DNA from: Drosophila pseudoobscura
Lineage: Eukaryota; Arthropoda; Insecta; Diptera; Drosophilidae
Reading direction: 5' to 3'
Assembly (NCBI RefSeq): GCF_009870125.1
Contig: NC_046679.1
Location: 10,788,001 to 10,852,000 of the forward strand
Length of the DNA: 64,000 nt
Shown: positions 12,047-26,900 of the stretch, one piece after another
How positions within the stretch are numbered: position 1 is the stretch's first letter
How the letters are laid out: the number at the start of each line of letters is the position of its first letter
Notes under the pieces: model-generated
What the model was told of the DNA's origin: nothing
Seen by the model: only the letters and a program-made list of their open reading frames with translations
The model's database searches: none
Made by a program: the position numbers and the translations under genes

Positions 12047-13090
12047 GAAAAAGAATAAAAAGAAGGAAGGAGGAGATGATATTGCGTATACGCCATGTGG
12101 TTCGTATGTGATTTCCCACTTCAAGCGCACACCCACACACAGACACACAGACACTGTCCATTATTTTCCCACTAATTGTATACATATGTAAATATATGTA
12201 TTGTATGTACAGTACGATGTACGCATATGTATTGATAATTTTAATTAATTGTGCAAATAACGTGTCCCCTGCCTTTACAAAAACTCATTTGTTACTAATC
12301 ATGAAGCAAAATATTTTCATTGCAAATTAAAAACAAAAAAAGATGAAAATTGTCCAGAGTTTAATCGTATATTTTAATGTTGTGCAGCAACCACAAAAAG
12401 ACACCACATCAGCCCCGAACCGAAGCCCTCATAAAAGATATGTATTAATACAACCAGAAACAAAAATCTTATTTAATTGAATTAAATAATTTCATTTTGT
12501 TTGCATTTAACTATCATTTGCATATTGCATACGTATGTACACTAGTTTGTCCCTGCATCATACTGCATTTTCCGAATGGGCTTCGTTTTTTTTTTAATTT
12601 CTGCCAATTTAATTTGCATTTTATGTTTTAGCACAAGAAATAATACGAGTCGCTGCAGCGGTCTGAAGTATTCACGATGACTTGATCTGATCCTTCTGTC
12701 AGCATTCCGATTGCCCGCATTTTTCGGGGCATACTCCTCTTAGTTGTATCCATAAGCAAAACGATTCGAGACGAAGCGAAAACAGACACAAATCAAAAAT
12801 CGTAATCGTACTATTAATCGTAAATAATAGTGAATAGCAATCTGTAAGTGCATCGTCCAGTTGTAATCCCTAGCAAGTAAACACACAATGCATAAGCACA
12901 ACTACGAGTATGAACTGTCGACATCCTAAAGCGATATCAGTTTCAACTTTTATATAAATGTAAATGTAAAAATCTTTACAAGCAATTTTATGTAATACCT
13001 ACCTATGATATTTAGTGTGTAAACTCAACTTTTTATTGAAACGAAACTAAGAGAAAAGCGAAAAACGAAACACGAATGATAATAAACCAA
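12047..13090 (+). other. 3' UTR of the acidic-protein gene with poly(A) signal
   Basis: AT-rich sequence without coding frames follows the TAG stop. It contains several A-rich stretches and ends at AATAAA (13081-13086), after which the sequence soon becomes GC-richer. This is the typical look of a fly 3' UTR of about 1 kb. Earlier termination is possible. Confidence 0.6.
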
Positions 13091-14979
13091 TTGTATGCAT
13101 TTTTATTTAAAGCCAAACAAGACTTTTCAATCTTTAATTTGTGCTGTACTTAATGGGGATTGGCTCTAGACCGTGGGCGTGAGCCTTCACTGGATATTGG
13201 TTTCCAACGAGGATTGCTTCTGTCATGTTGCTGTAGCAGTCGCTGTTGCCATTGCCGTGGGCGTGTAATTATGTCAAATGGATTTGCCCGAAAATATTTT
13301 CCAGCAGAGAAGAGCAGAGTCCTGGCAGTGGCTGCACCAGTTGAGCGGCTTAAAATTCAACCAAAAATGGCATCGAAAATGGTCCCGAGCACGGGCATCT
13401 CTATAAATAGATACCTTTATTCGTATATTTTTATTTAGCAAACTGTCGCGATGTAAGTGATTTATGTAACAGGTATACCGCCCGCACCCACATCGCAGCA
13501 AATTGACATCTCGCAGTGCGCACTTCCTTTAAAAGGAATATATTAAATATTGTTAAAGCTGAACAATAAGGTAACTTATTCGACTGCGCGTATCTATGAG
13601 ATACATGTGAGGCATGCGTATCTGTTTGGCTGGGATATCAGCCTCCTACGGTGGCTGTCGTGGGAGTGAATGGCAAAGCGGAAGACGCTGCCACTTTAGA
13701 GAACGGCAATGGGGATGGGAGCGAGAGTTCTACAACTAGAACGCACAACAGAATGTCTTCCGACATCGTCTGTTCAGGTAGTCAAATAGATAGACAGCTG
13801 CCAGGAGCGTACGAGTTCCGAGGGCGTGGCATGGTACGGGGCGGATTGCTAATGTGAAAATCGTTAGAATTCGTTCAGGGCTCATGCTCAATGTTCACAT
13901 CATACGGGCATGAGTACGGAACGCGTGTGTGCCTAGAAGAAGTTTGAAGCGGAAAGAAAAGGAAACGTGTAGAACCCTCGGGCCATGGCCAGGGGACGGG
14001 AACAGACTCACGTTGCCTACTTTGTGCACGGTGCATAATACGATTTGGAGTGCGCAACGTACTCGTCTGAGAGAGAGATAGAGACTTACACTGGGGTGCA
14101 CTTGCGTCATCATTTTAAATATTCCATGCCCACCAATTGAATTAAGCTCTGTTGAACGCTGAGGAAAGCAGTCTTCTGACGTAGATGTTGCACTGTTGCC
14201 TGCTGCCTGCTGCATGTTGCATGTGCCAAGTGCAATGCTCCTGTGCCTGGCAGGTTCAGGCTCTCTGTCGCTGCGCTGAGTAAGACAAATGAATGTGTGT
14301 AAGTCTCCCCATGCCCTTGACCGCCCTGTGCCGGAGCGCCCCGTGACGCGAGGCCCCTGCCTCTTGATGCAGTTGCATTTGCATTTGCATTTGGGGAGCC
14401 CTTCACATGCAGAAGCTGCTCCAGTGCTGCGGGCATTTCGGCAATGACGCTAATGCAACCGCCGCAGCGGTGCAGCACCACCACCAACATCTAACCCATG
14501 CTCGACGCATTAATCAAAATCTCATTTCGGGTGGGTGGCACCCACACATAAACACAGAGGGACAGACAGGGCAGGACACAGACGCATTGCCCATTACATA
14601 CACTCGGAAAAAGACGAGGTCCATTTCAATCAATGCATTCAGTGCGATATATTATATATGTGGAATGTATATATCATTTATTTTCTCTCAGTGCCATTGT
14701 TGCAGTCTCTGAGAGCAGGGTAGAGGTGGGAAAAACAAAAACAGTTTGTCATATTTTAATACACTCCAGTGGTCTGACAATGCAACTGATGGCTGGCTGC
14801 CCTGTCAGGATGCGGGGTCCGTCCTGGAGTGTTCTGGTGGAAAGTGGTGCAAGGGCGAGTACAAGCATCGCTGTCGTGGCCAAAAATCCAGCCAATTGTC
14901 GTCCCCTGTCACATTTAATAGGATTATGCTTGGTTAAACACAAATATCCTTGGACACGCATACGCATACACAGACATTC

Positions 14980-15025
14980 CGGCACCGGCTCCGGTACCGG
15001 CACCGGCTCCGGCACCGGCACCATG
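14980..15025. repeat. GGCACC/GGCTCC hexamer tract
   Basis: Alternating GGCACCGGCTCC-type units, seven or so in total, in the gene-free interval. Confidence 0.88.
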
Positions 15026-15201
15026 CACCAGCAGCAGGGCACACACATTCTAGTCGAGTGGGTGCCACACATAAATTTACAGCATTTGCTGCTAAGAATT
15101 TTTCGCATTACACACATAAATCCTGGAAGGATGTTTCTTGCTGCTACTGCTAGCAGTAGCCTTTTGAAAAATGTCCACTGTTTGTTTGTGTAGCACAAAC
15201 G

Positions 15202-15227
15202 CACACACACACACACACACACACACA
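15202..15227. repeat. CA dinucleotide microsatellite
   Basis: Thirteen uninterrupted CA units, seen directly. Confidence 0.95.
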
Positions 15228-18055
15228 TGAAGACAGGCATAGGAGCCACCACATATGACCAGGTAGAGGTAGAGGTAGAAGAGTCTGTGGCGGAGGTCCT
15301 TGGACGCGTGCTCGGCGTGCTATTTGCTGCCGCCCGTTGCTGAGTTATCTGGCAAATAATGGAACGTGCTGTGCAGATGATGCGTTTTCATAAATTTTAA
15401 ATAAGCACAGCAGCTGGCTGGCTGGCTGGTGGCACCAAGTGGGTTGTAGGCGGCGTAGCTGGAAACAGGAGCAGTCCCAAGACAAAGGAGGACACGGACT
15501 TGTGACTCTGCATAATATTCCGTTTTATTCGAAAGTTTAGTTGCGCTTACATTGAGCGCAGCTCCATTGCGCTTAACGGGCTGATTCATTTATCAAGCAC
15601 TTTATCAGGGCCAGAAGGAGTCCAGTCTGACAATGAAATATCCATGGAAAACAATAATCCAATTCGATGAACTTTCGGTCTCACGAAGAACGAATAAGCG
15701 TATCGTATCCTGCCATGAACACTGGGCCATTGGGGCAGAGCCGATGGCATCAAAATGCACGACTCGCATTGCAATTTTTATGCTGGCACAGCCACAGTTA
15801 CGGCCACAGCCCCTCTCTCAGTCAGATTTCTATTGTGTGTTAGGCTGCTCCTTCAGCCTGTTGCTGCTCGGCCCGATTCTGGCTGGTGGCACAAATTGCG
15901 CAGGCGCTGGAAGTCAGCGCAAACTGTTGCAGTTGGCCTTTCCCCTCCAAAGGACATTTTATCCGTGGCTTTATCCACACACACGCCTGGCTGTAATAGA
16001 TGTTTGCGTGGGGCAGGTCCCCAAAGGGACTTCGTCCTCGTCCTCGTCGTCGTTGTGGGCCTCTTCGTGTCCGTTGTTTCCGTTGCCTGGAAGTTTGCTT
16101 TTTGTTCTTTCACTGCCTGGAAAGCGGCGCGTTTACTTTTTTTTGTTTTTTGCATTTAGTGCCTGGTGCCTCCCCAACGACAAAGCTAACCCCATATCCC
16201 CACACCAATCCAATTTTTTCTGAGCTGCCTGTCTTGGCTGGGCGCTGTTCCTCTTTTTCGCACCACTGCGGCAACTGCTGCTTTGCAATTGCAATTTTCA
16301 AGGATATGCTTGAAACAGATTTATATGGAGGGCTCAGTACGTGTGGAATTTATTAATGCTGCCCCAGAGCATCACCCAGCCAGCACTTGTGCACAGGCAA
16401 AGGCACAAGGCACAGGCCCACTCCGCCATCATTAGCTGGCGGCCATAGTAGTTGGCGTTGGCGTTGGCGTAACAATGATGCCACCCATTTTTGGGTTATA
16501 TAAGGTTAGTGAGTGAGTGCTCGTCGGCAGGAGAGGCACATCGAAGTTGGAACATTAATAATGAGCTGTGTGTTAAGGTGTATGCTTGTGCTGGATCTGG
16601 TATTACGAGATTTCCGACATTTGCTTAAACGAAAATGAAAATAGACAGCTCGTTTCCTTTGTTGTTGTTTCACCATAGTTTTGCCTCGAACCTCGAACTT
16701 TTGCTCCGTTCCTAATCCAAGCAGAGGGGGGAGGAGGTGGAGAAGCCCTAAGTTGATGGGCCGCTCTCCGGGAATCTGAACAACGCTCACGTATTCGCAT
16801 TAACAAACTTCGGTGCTTAAAGTGCAGTCGAAAGGCAAGCAAACACCAACAAAGACTAGGAGCTGGCGCCCGTATCCGTATCCGGCATACCGCCGGATCC
16901 CAGACACGCGAAAGAGAGCGCAGCTTGCTCTTCACACCATAAAAGTTTATCTGTGTTTGTGCAGTTGGCAAGGCTTGGAGAGAGATGAGGCAACCCGATG
17001 GTAATGAGGCGGCGAAAGGCAGCAGAAGATACAGGAAACACTCCCGAGACTCGGACACGGACATGGACACGGAAGTAGACGCGGACGCGGAGCGGAGCGG
17101 ACTCCGACATGGCCAAGCATAATTCATGGGTGGAAGCAGTTAACTGCAAACATTCCAAAATTGATTCAAGTTCCACTGAAACTGCAGCTGCAGCTCCAGC
17201 ATTCTTTATTCTGCAGCATCTATCCTTCTATCTATTTTCTGCTGAAGCTTCAACTGGGGGCAACATTCCCCTGAAATATTTTAATTATTCTACCTTAAAT
17301 TCTTTCATTACGTTTCCATCCAACTTAACTCCGTTAATTAATTTTCATGCATACATATATGCTCTGGTTGTCTGGCTCTGGAGTTGCATTCCTGTTCATC
17401 CCGGCTCTCCATCAACGGGCGGCCACAGCGCAAGAGCAGTTAAAAAAATCTCTTAAATTGGTTGAAGCCATGGCACCATCGCAATTTGCATACATTTTGA
17501 TTGTGATTATCCTGGGCCACTGATTTAAATGGGGATGGACACGAGACCACCCCATGTCACTGGCAACGCCTCGTTGCATGTGGCAGATTGAGCGATGCAA
17601 GCTCATTAATAAGCACGACGCCCTGACACAGCATTCACATCATCGTCATCACCATGGAACATCAAGAGTAACAGGACGAACAGGCCTCCGATGACGAACT
17701 CGTGGTTTTCCCATTGTCCCTTTAATGTGCATTGTTTTTCATTGGTAAACGACACACTTATTTATATATGCATTTTCGTAAAATTCTTTTCTCTTTTTAA
17801 TTAAACCGACATTAAGCGAGTTCGAATGTAAAGAACTTACACTCAATCGATGCCACACGCATTTAAATATCAGAGGTTTGGTAAAAAATGAAAATTCGCT
17901 GATTGCTATTACGTGCATATCAATGGAGTCAACCACACTACAATTCGCCTGAAAAGTGCGCTAGAAAAATGAACCCACTGTGGGGAAATGCTCTGATAAC
18001 CCGCTGCTTTCATTTCTCATCAGCTTTCAGCCCTATTTGCTGTCTGTTTCAGCCA

Positions 18056-18103
18056 CAGAAGCAGCAGAAGCAGCAGAAGCAGCAGCAGCAGCAGCGGCAA
18101 CAA
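18056..18103. repeat. CAG/AGCAGA trinucleotide tract
   Basis: AGCAGA units pass into pure CAG repeats. No credible coding frame contains it. Confidence 0.85.
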
Positions 18104-19804
18104 CTTAGCTGCACTCAACATTAGTTTGTTATCAACGCTCGATTGCTGGAGAAAATTGAAAAATATTGTCGCTGGATCCGCAGGAAACGGAAGGAGACGA
18201 AAGCAGCTGTGCTGTGCTGTGCTGCTCCTTGGGATGAGCCTCCCGCGGCTCCCACCTAATGATGGATTGTGCTGAAAGTGTCTTAAGCTCACACGCGCCC
18301 GCACTCTTCAAATAAAAGTTTCCAAATGTCGCCTATGCAGGCGCACAGCTAGCAGACTCCATCCGCATCCGCATCCACATCACACCCCCCGCCCCAGCCT
18401 CAAGCTGTGCCCCATTTTGGCCCGTAAAAACTTTGCTTTTGATTTTGCATGAACGCAACGCAACCTTGTTGCCCCCGCCAACGACCGACCCGTCTCTAAA
18501 ACTATTTGGGTTACGACTAGGACTAGCTGTGCGGGATGCTGTATGCTGGATGCTGGGATGCTGGGATGCTTGGATGCTGGCTGATAAAAAGCGGCGACAT
18601 TGCCGGCTTTAAGTGCACTTTCCTTGCCATTTAGTTGGGGAATTTCCCGTTTCTCGTTGGGCAACAAAATAAATCATCTTGATCGAGTGCACAGTGTCTG
18701 CTGAAATATTAAAGCGACTCTCGCAAAATCGAATTTAAGCGTTAAATCTGCAGCTGTTTCAGGCATCTGCCTTGTACTCGTACTCGGAAAAGAACAAAAG
18801 TGAAAAATCGTTCAATATTTCAGCTGAAAACCCTTTGGCCATGAATTGATGTCTTGGTAGCACATTTGCAGGGGGTTGGATATTATATCGTATATTTCTA
18901 ATATCAAATTTGTATTCAAAATATAATTGAATATCGCCCCCAGCTATTACCGAGAACAATGGGAATCGTTACGCGAAATAAAAATGAATAATAAATTCAT
19001 TTGATCAGGCAGGTTATGGCATAACTTGTTGCACTTCCATGGCAAAAAAAGCATATTTCATTTGTCAACGAGCCGCGTCCGTGCCGAGGCACGCTAATGT
19101 GGTCAATGCCAACTGTTGCCGGTCGGCAGTTGGACTCGGCAGCCATTCAATTGCAGGATGCAGCCGGAATGACTCTATAAATGTATCTGCCTGTGCGATT
19201 CCTCCTCTTGCCCAATAAAAGTCAAGTGCAGAGGCAGTGGCTCTGGCACTGTTCCAAACGAAGGCGGTAGCTCTGACTGTGACTCTGATTCTGGCTCTGG
19301 CTCTGACTCTGGCGATGGCAACGGAAACGGAAGCGCGCAAAAAATTACAACTGCGAAATGGCAATGGCGGTGCGGCGATGGGTACGGCAGGGATAGGAAG
19401 TGCCAACGATGGAGAGAGATGGCTATGGCCGTGGAAGTGGAAGTGGCAGTGGCAATGCCAACGACTAAGTGGCAAAACATGAACAAAAACTTTGTCCGCT
19501 GTGCGGCGGCCGACAAGTTGAAACTAATGACAATTTTGTTGTAATTAGTTGCGGCTTTCCCGTAAACCAGCAAATGCGACGCACAACAAATAAGTTGTCA
19601 GCGGACTTAAGTTAAGCAATTTTCATAGTTTTCGTCGCGTCGGAGCTGGACCCGGAGCTGGAGCTGCCGTTTGGCAAATCTTTTTGCTCAAGCTCAAATT
19701 TGTCGGAAATGAGATTCATTTGTTTTCTTTGTCAAGATTGTTTGAGTTGTTTGCGTGGGCGTCGCCATTACTCGGTGGCTGATTACACGCTCATGCAGGC
19801 TACT

Positions 19805-19825
19805 GGCAGTGGCAGTGGCAGTGGC
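19805..19825. repeat. GGCAGT hexamer tract
   Basis: Three to four tandem GGCAGT units in non-coding DNA. Confidence 0.85.
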
Positions 19826-20871
19826 ATGTGCTAAGCAAGGCCACTGCCTGCCAGATATTTCATTGCTTGAACACTTGGCTTTTAATTATTTAAAACTGCA
19901 GCCATGCAGCTGCTGTTGACGTGTTTCGAAAAGGGGGAAGTGGAGCAGTGCCGTGGCCCAGGTACCGCAGCCACAAAATATTTGCAACAGCATCCACATA
20001 GCCGGGGAAAAGGGGCTTTGGGTTAGTGTTTCGGGTTCCTGCTTCCTGGCTGGAGCTCTCTCTGCCTGGGCTAAAAATGGCATTTCATAAATTTTGTGCA
20101 ATTAGATGCTGTCCACCTACGAAGCTAAGCCCCAGCACAGGGGAAGGGGAAATGCATTGTTATACAAGATTTCACTTTTCATCCACAATTTCGCAAGAGA
20201 AATGGCATCCCATACAACCCTACCATCAGCTGTTCCTTTGGTAAGCTTTGTACCTTCTTTTAAATGACCTACTCGGAATTGTAAATTCAATCCATACTCG
20301 CACAGAGGTACCTGCATTTTCGTCTGTAATTTTCAGAACTTAATACACACACTGTAAAGTTTATTGAGCTGCGCTGTGGGTCGTCGTCGTCTCCCTGGCG
20401 AAGTATGTGCGAAAAAATAAAACAATTTAAGGCTTGCGTTAAGAGAACATTTTTATGTGCGTGGCAGCTTCTTTATTTTATGCACCGCAGAGGCAAGACG
20501 GAGAGACAGAGATAAAGAGGGGCAGAGGGTGAGGCATGATTGTGCGGGTGCCGCCCACATGTGCCTCGTCAGGCGGAGAACTTCTTTGAGCATCGACTCT
20601 TGATTCGATCCATTTATTTGCACACTGGGAGAACGGAAAACTGAGAACGGAGAACAGGAGCAAAGCCAGTAGCACGTCCTGTTTGGCTGACAGGCGGACT
20701 TCTACAGGACTGCAGGGTGTGGAAGGACATTCGAATGGGACTGTCATCGCAAATTGATGATGCACGGCGGCCAAATGAAATATCGAGTGATGTCTGAGGC
20801 GGTCCCCTCACTTTGTATCTAATCAACATTTAATTGTTGCCGTTTGCTCGTAGAATACGTATATTTCTGAC

Positions 20872-20874
<3 letters not shown>

Positions 20875-20902
<28 letters not shown>
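20875..20902. repeat. GT dinucleotide microsatellite
   Basis: About fourteen GT units without interruption. Confidence 0.95.
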
Positions 20903-20904
<2 letters not shown>

Positions 20905-23900
20905 CTAAAAATAAATATTTATTTTTCGTGGGGAAACCCATTTGCATACGCCTCCCACACACACAGGCACACGGAGAGGTCATCCAAGTGGAAGCGGTCA
21001 AGCGGAGTGAGTGCGTATCCACGAGCTGAGACAGGGGCGGCGTGATGGATCATTTGCATATCATAAAAATTCATTTTGGGGCTTTTTTGTGTACTTTTTA
21101 AATTGAGGAACCGCAAAGTTTTGCATTGCATTATAAACAGCAAGTGGCATTCATATCCGGGCAGGCATTCCTGCTGTCGTACTCCACATTTTGCAACAAT
21201 ATTTTTGAGAGCACTTTGCTTCGATTTGCCGGCTGCTGCGGGGCCCAGTCTCGGCCTCAGTCCAGTGTCTCGCAATGTGCCGTCCATGTTCATGTCTGCA
21301 TATAAATTACGCCAACTTGTAGTTGTAATTCCTATCCACGTCTCAGTTTGTCTTTCCCGAATCCGGATCCGGACCCGGCCTGGCACGCACATAAAATACA
21401 TCAATGTGTCTGTAACTCGAGTTCAGTGGAGACAACTCGAGACACTGGCCAGTGTCCTTTCACCATTCTCCATTCTCTCTGGTCTCGGCCTCTCTGTCTC
21501 TCGGTTTCGGTCTCTTGGTCTCGGTCTCTACTTGCAGTTTTGATTTAGTGCCACTTGCGGCAACTATGTTCGTTGCTGGGTTTTTCACTTGCCTCAACTT
21601 TAAGCCACTTCAGCCGAACACTTGAATTTTCTGGCGATTGAGGGCGTTGCCAGGGCTTAATGATGTTTTGCCTGTTGTGGGCTCTCCTCGGCTTGTCCTT
21701 TCCGCCTTTTCGTCCTTTTCCTTTTCATTTGCCACTTGCAGTGCCACCGCAGGAGCAGTCGAGACCAGGCCAATGACACAGATACAAATACAGGGACACA
21801 CACACACACACACACCAGGACACACCTGACCGACTACTGCTTTCGGGACGTCGCAGAGCGACCGTTGAAATATTGTTTATTTACCCAATTAACGATAATT
21901 GCTTGGATCAATAAATTTATATTTGCTCAACGCTCGAACAGAGCCGCACAAACCCATAGAGTGGTCGAGTGGTCGGTCGGTTGGTCAGTTGGAGAACCAA
22001 CCTACGAGTACCGTGAGTGAATTGATATTTTTGTTTCAATACACCAAGTCTCTAGCTCTAGCAGTCGAATCTGGGGCACAAATTCATCATTATTATTCCC
22101 AGTTGTGGGGCGACATTAATCAAGTCTAACAACGCATTAATATAGTCATTACCATGTGCCAATCTTTCGCTTAGGCTCTGCCATATCTGTCTCTAGACTC
22201 CAGACACATCAAACCCAAATGACATCCATTCGGGGCCTAATCACAGCTGCAATTTCGAGGGTCTCGTCTCGTATCAGGCAATAAATTTGGTGCCTCGTAT
22301 CTCGCGGTTGACATGCGGAAATGTCATTTGGCTGCCGCGCGCCTATGAGCGGGCAACACTTTTTTAACTGCTTATTAAACTCGGTGGAAGGACGAAGAAG
22401 GACGAAGGAGTCACGTAGAATCTGGGAGTAGGCAGAGGCGGAGTTGGAGGGATCTAAGCTTTAAGTTTAAGTGGCAATTTTTTAAAATAGCTGAACGTAA
22501 AACAAATTTCTTTTATGTACTCACAAATTGCTAGCCAAAGTTTTCATATAAATAAATATAAAAGCGAGCGAAAAGCGACGCGAACAAAGCGAATACAAAA
22601 TGCGAAGAAAATGAAAACGAAAACCGAAATACTTACAAAATGCGAAATCCAAAGTACAAAATGCCATCCAAGGCCACCACACTCTTGTAACAAGTGTCAA
22701 TGGTGGGGCGGACACTATAAACATAAAAATGTCTTCCCACACAGACACACACACACACATACTGAGAATGCTTTCTTTAAAAACTTGGCGAGGCGTGGCA
22801 GACGCGTTAGGCGTGTTTAGGAGAACACACACTTATTGTTGGCATTACTGTTGTTCCTTGTCCGTTGTTCGTGGTGCTGTTTGTTGGCGGTGGTGGTCCT
22901 GGTGCTGCTGCTGCTGTTACAGGGGGGCCGCTTAACGGCAATTGAATGCCGAGCTAAGTGGCAATGTGTGCGAAGGCGTTTTGCTTTTGCAATTTGCAAT
23001 AACCAAAGCATGGCCATAAAAATATAGTTGCCTGGGCGGAAACCCTCGGTCGACATCAGGCTCTCTTCCTCAACCCTGAACAAAGAGATGGAAGAGAGAG
23101 CGAGAGAGAGAGAGACAGCCAGACACTGAGCAAAAGAGATGGAAGCACAATGAGTTTTTGATTACTTTGAAATTTCTTATTTGCCTTTCACTAAGCCGTG
23201 CCCGAAGAAAAAGAGAAAAAATTCTCGCCTCGTTACTGTGCAAATATTGATAAGCGTCAGTCACGGCCGGCTGTCGGTCGATGTAGCCTATTCTTTTTTT
23301 CGGGCCAACAATTTTATTTGTTTCGCAATCAGACAGTCAAGTGACATTCGACGGCTGTTTGTTCTCCAGGGCTTAATGCTGGCCAGATTAGGGACAGGCA
23401 CTTACCGAGTCGCATCCACCAGTAATCCGGCGCGGCTTGTATCGAATCGAAGCGAAGACACAAAGTTGATTTTTGCCTCCATTACTGCTTTCCGAGTTGG
23501 ACACTAATTCAATCGATGTTTTTCTGCGAGTCAAATGGCTTTTGCCTTGTCAGCTAATTAAATAGTTTACCACAGTGTTCTGGGAATACCATTTCGACTC
23601 CTTTGTAAAGCTCCTGCCCCTTACCTCCACAGCAGCGAATATTCAGGAGCAGTCGTTCCTCCTACATATATGAGGGAGTCCAATCCCTCTATATCGGCGG
23701 AAATTGGTGCGAGGTCCTTTGCTAAATTGAAGAATTTTTGTGTGTAATAAATTTGATACGTGACACGCGGTAAAATACAAAAACAACAACAACTGCTACC
23801 TGTTCCGAGGCTTATTGATAGGGCAAAGTGTAGCCAAAGGAACAAACAAGGCAGACAGTCGCTTCTCGTGGAGCTCCTGGATATGGATATGAGAGTACGC

Positions 23901-26900
23901 ATGTCAGGGAGACCCCCTCCCCCGCTGACAGATCTGTCACCTGCTCACGTACGGGAAACATAAGCCATCGATGGGGCGGGGCCGGCACAAAAAGAGACCT
24001 TTTTGACGTTTAAGAAAAACATGATAACCTCAGCTAATAATTTATGAAATTTCCAATAATAAGCCTATGGGGCTAAGCCAGGGTTTCCATTTCCGCTGGC
24101 ATTGACCAAGTTCATAAATTACAAAAGTCTTAGGCCAGGGCTCTGCCTAATGTGGGTCTGTGTGGCATGGACTGTGGCTGGCACGTGCAACTAGTTTGCT
24201 GATTGATTAAACCACGCAAGCATCCCACCAGCAACTTGAAACGGCATCAACTACAAGCCAGGGAACGTTCCAGGAATTGTTATTAGATCGTTTGCTAGTT
24301 TTCCCCATTCCCATACACTTCGAAACGGTTGTCCTGGTACTGGAGCTGGTGCTGATGTGGATGTTGATTTCGGGGCTGAAGCTGATGGTGATGCTGATCT
24401 GACGTGGACGGCACACGTGCTAAAGTCACTTTTAACGGAAAAACTCGGCACCACTTAACACGGTCCCAGCTCCAGACGGGAGTTCCATCCAGCCCAGAAC
24501 GTAACCCCATGTTCATTGACTCAGACGTGACAAGTGCGGGCAATGGGCGATATCCAGAGCCAGATACCCTGACAAGGGACTGCGCCTCATTGTCATGTGT
24601 AACGCGTAAATGGGGCGCTGGGCGGGGCTAGTGATGAGTGGCAGCCAGGAATAACCAATACGACAGCCTCGGGCAAGGTCGCTGATTAAAGCGCATGGGC
24701 ATCAAGTATACGCACTGTGTACTCTCGTTATCACTCTCACTCTCATTTTAGTACTTAAAGTCGAGCATAAGCATGCCATACCATAAAATCAAATACCAAA
24801 CGGGCTGACGAAATTACTTGCAGAAATATTTAACAACTCAAGTGAGAGCATGCTAAAAATCCAGATTGTTGTCAACAGGCAAACACTCGAGGACATTGTG
24901 GAAACATTAGATGCTTCATCCTCTTCCTGGTAGTCCTTAAAAACGTAACAAGAATACAATCCACCCACAACACCCCATGGCTTAATTGTGAAAATATATT
25001 TAACGCAATTGCCAGTGTTTAAAAGAAGGCAGAGCTAGGCAAATATTTGGGAATTTATGTTGACATATTTCCCACAGCCTTACGACTAACTCTACGGGGT
25101 GCATCCCTCTGCTGTAGCTAGCCATGAAGCATGTTAATTCCATAATGGTTTGATGACAAAGCTTTCCGCTTGACCACTGCAGACGCGGCCGAGTTCTTCT
25201 GCTGTGCTGTGCGGCGGGCATTCATTAGAAATGCAAATCAGCCTGGCGACATCTTCAAGTTCAAGTTGGCAATAAATTTCGTGGTGCGTTGCGGGTGTGC
25301 GTGCGCGAGCTCTGGGGGAAAGGCCAGGCAAACCAGGTGACAGTGGTGCCAACCAGTTTCCAGTGTCTATACGGGCAACCCGTTTCTGGCCCGGGGCCAA
25401 CCGTCTGCGCGTTCGTTCGGTCTGGCTTATATAGCCCAATGGTGCGTCCGACGTTCTGCAGATCCAGAGCCAGCCGCCGCCAACCTCCCTGCTTAATTGT
25501 TAGTGCTCTCTTTATGGCTTTCATTACGTATACGCAGTGTTGCGCCAAATTTATGTCAACCAGCGAGACGCGAATGGGCGCACACTATGTGCATCTGTGT
25601 GTTTTATTTTCTAATAACTCTCTTAGTGTGGGTGTGTGCCTGTTTGGATGAATGCTTGTGTATTTGTAATTAGTGTTTTGTATTGTACGTTTATTATTCA
25701 TATTAAAAGCCGTTGCCGTTGCCAGTCGCTGCTTAATAAATGAAACGACAATTCGCACTTGGAAAATCCACTGTCTCGTAAAGCGTCCGTCCTTACGTGA
25801 AAAATGTTTTGAAAAAGCCGGCAACCGGGACATAATGCCAGCATTAACAAGAGGCATGCTTGCAATTAAAATAAAAAGCAAAGCTCAAGTGTCGTCGACA
25901 ATATGCACTACATACACGTATACGAGCACTGTGTCTTGAGCTACATCAGGGCTTAAGACGCGTACTTAGGAGGACTCGAAAATAATTCATTGCCTCCCTG
26001 TGGGCGGCCACAATAATCCTGGAATTTATTCTTTTGTTTCTTGTTCGTACCCGCTACTTCTGAAGGTAGAAGCAGAACATTCTCAAATGTTTATTCTGGG
26101 AGCACTTCCAAGAATCAGGGCATTTCCTATTCCCATCAATTCGGGTGCCAATTTGCCAGAGTGCAGTAATCTGCTTTCTGCTTTCTGCTCATTTTTTTAA
26201 TAAATAATCTGGGGCTGAAAAACAAACCGAAATAATCAAAGACTGTCGTCGTTGCCGTTTGATTGTCAATACAAAACGTTTTGAACGCTAACACAATTTG
26301 CTAAACAAATTGGCCCAATCGGCGAAATTTGATTTGATTTGATTTATTCCTTTCAGCACTCTCGGCCAGTTATTAAAATCGTGCCTCTATTCGCGCTCGC
26401 TTTCAGTTTAGTTTAGTTTCAGTTTCAGTTTCCGTTTTTTATTTTAGCTAGTGTTGGTTTTTTTCGCATGCAATAATTGCTATCCTATCCGATATTTGCA
26501 TATCAAATTTAATAAATTTGCATATTTTTTTTTCTGCAGACACCGACACCGGCCAATTTTATGGCTAACTGGCAGCTGGCTGTTTTTTTTTTTGTTTCTT
26601 TAGCGAAACAGTTTTTGTTGCCTTTTTTGGTGCGGTATGCGGAAATATTTTTTCAAATAGAATCGAAAGAATGGCGGACAGCTCGTAAAATGTTCTTAAA
26701 AGGCAGCCGCTCAAACATTTCTGCAAAAGAAAGGCAAGAAGCAAACAAACTAGTCAGACCAGTATGAGTATCGTATCAAAAAGTGCAAATTATTGTACAT
26801 AAACCTTCTGATTTAAGGAACTTACTAATGCTCCTATTTATGATGTGAAATGACAGTTTCGTTTTAGTGGTTTTTGCACCTGAAAGACCCCGCCCCGGTT

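Noticed and set aside
14633-15252. Plus frame of 186 codons and overlapping minus frame near 14.6-15.25 kb
   Set aside because: Both depend on the GGCACC/GGCTCC and CA repeats and lack any domain or splice context.
15633-16223. 196-codon plus frame in the gene-free interval
   Set aside because: Composition is mixed with frequent Cys/Trp, and overlapping frames on the other strand are equally open. No start context, domain or partner exon.
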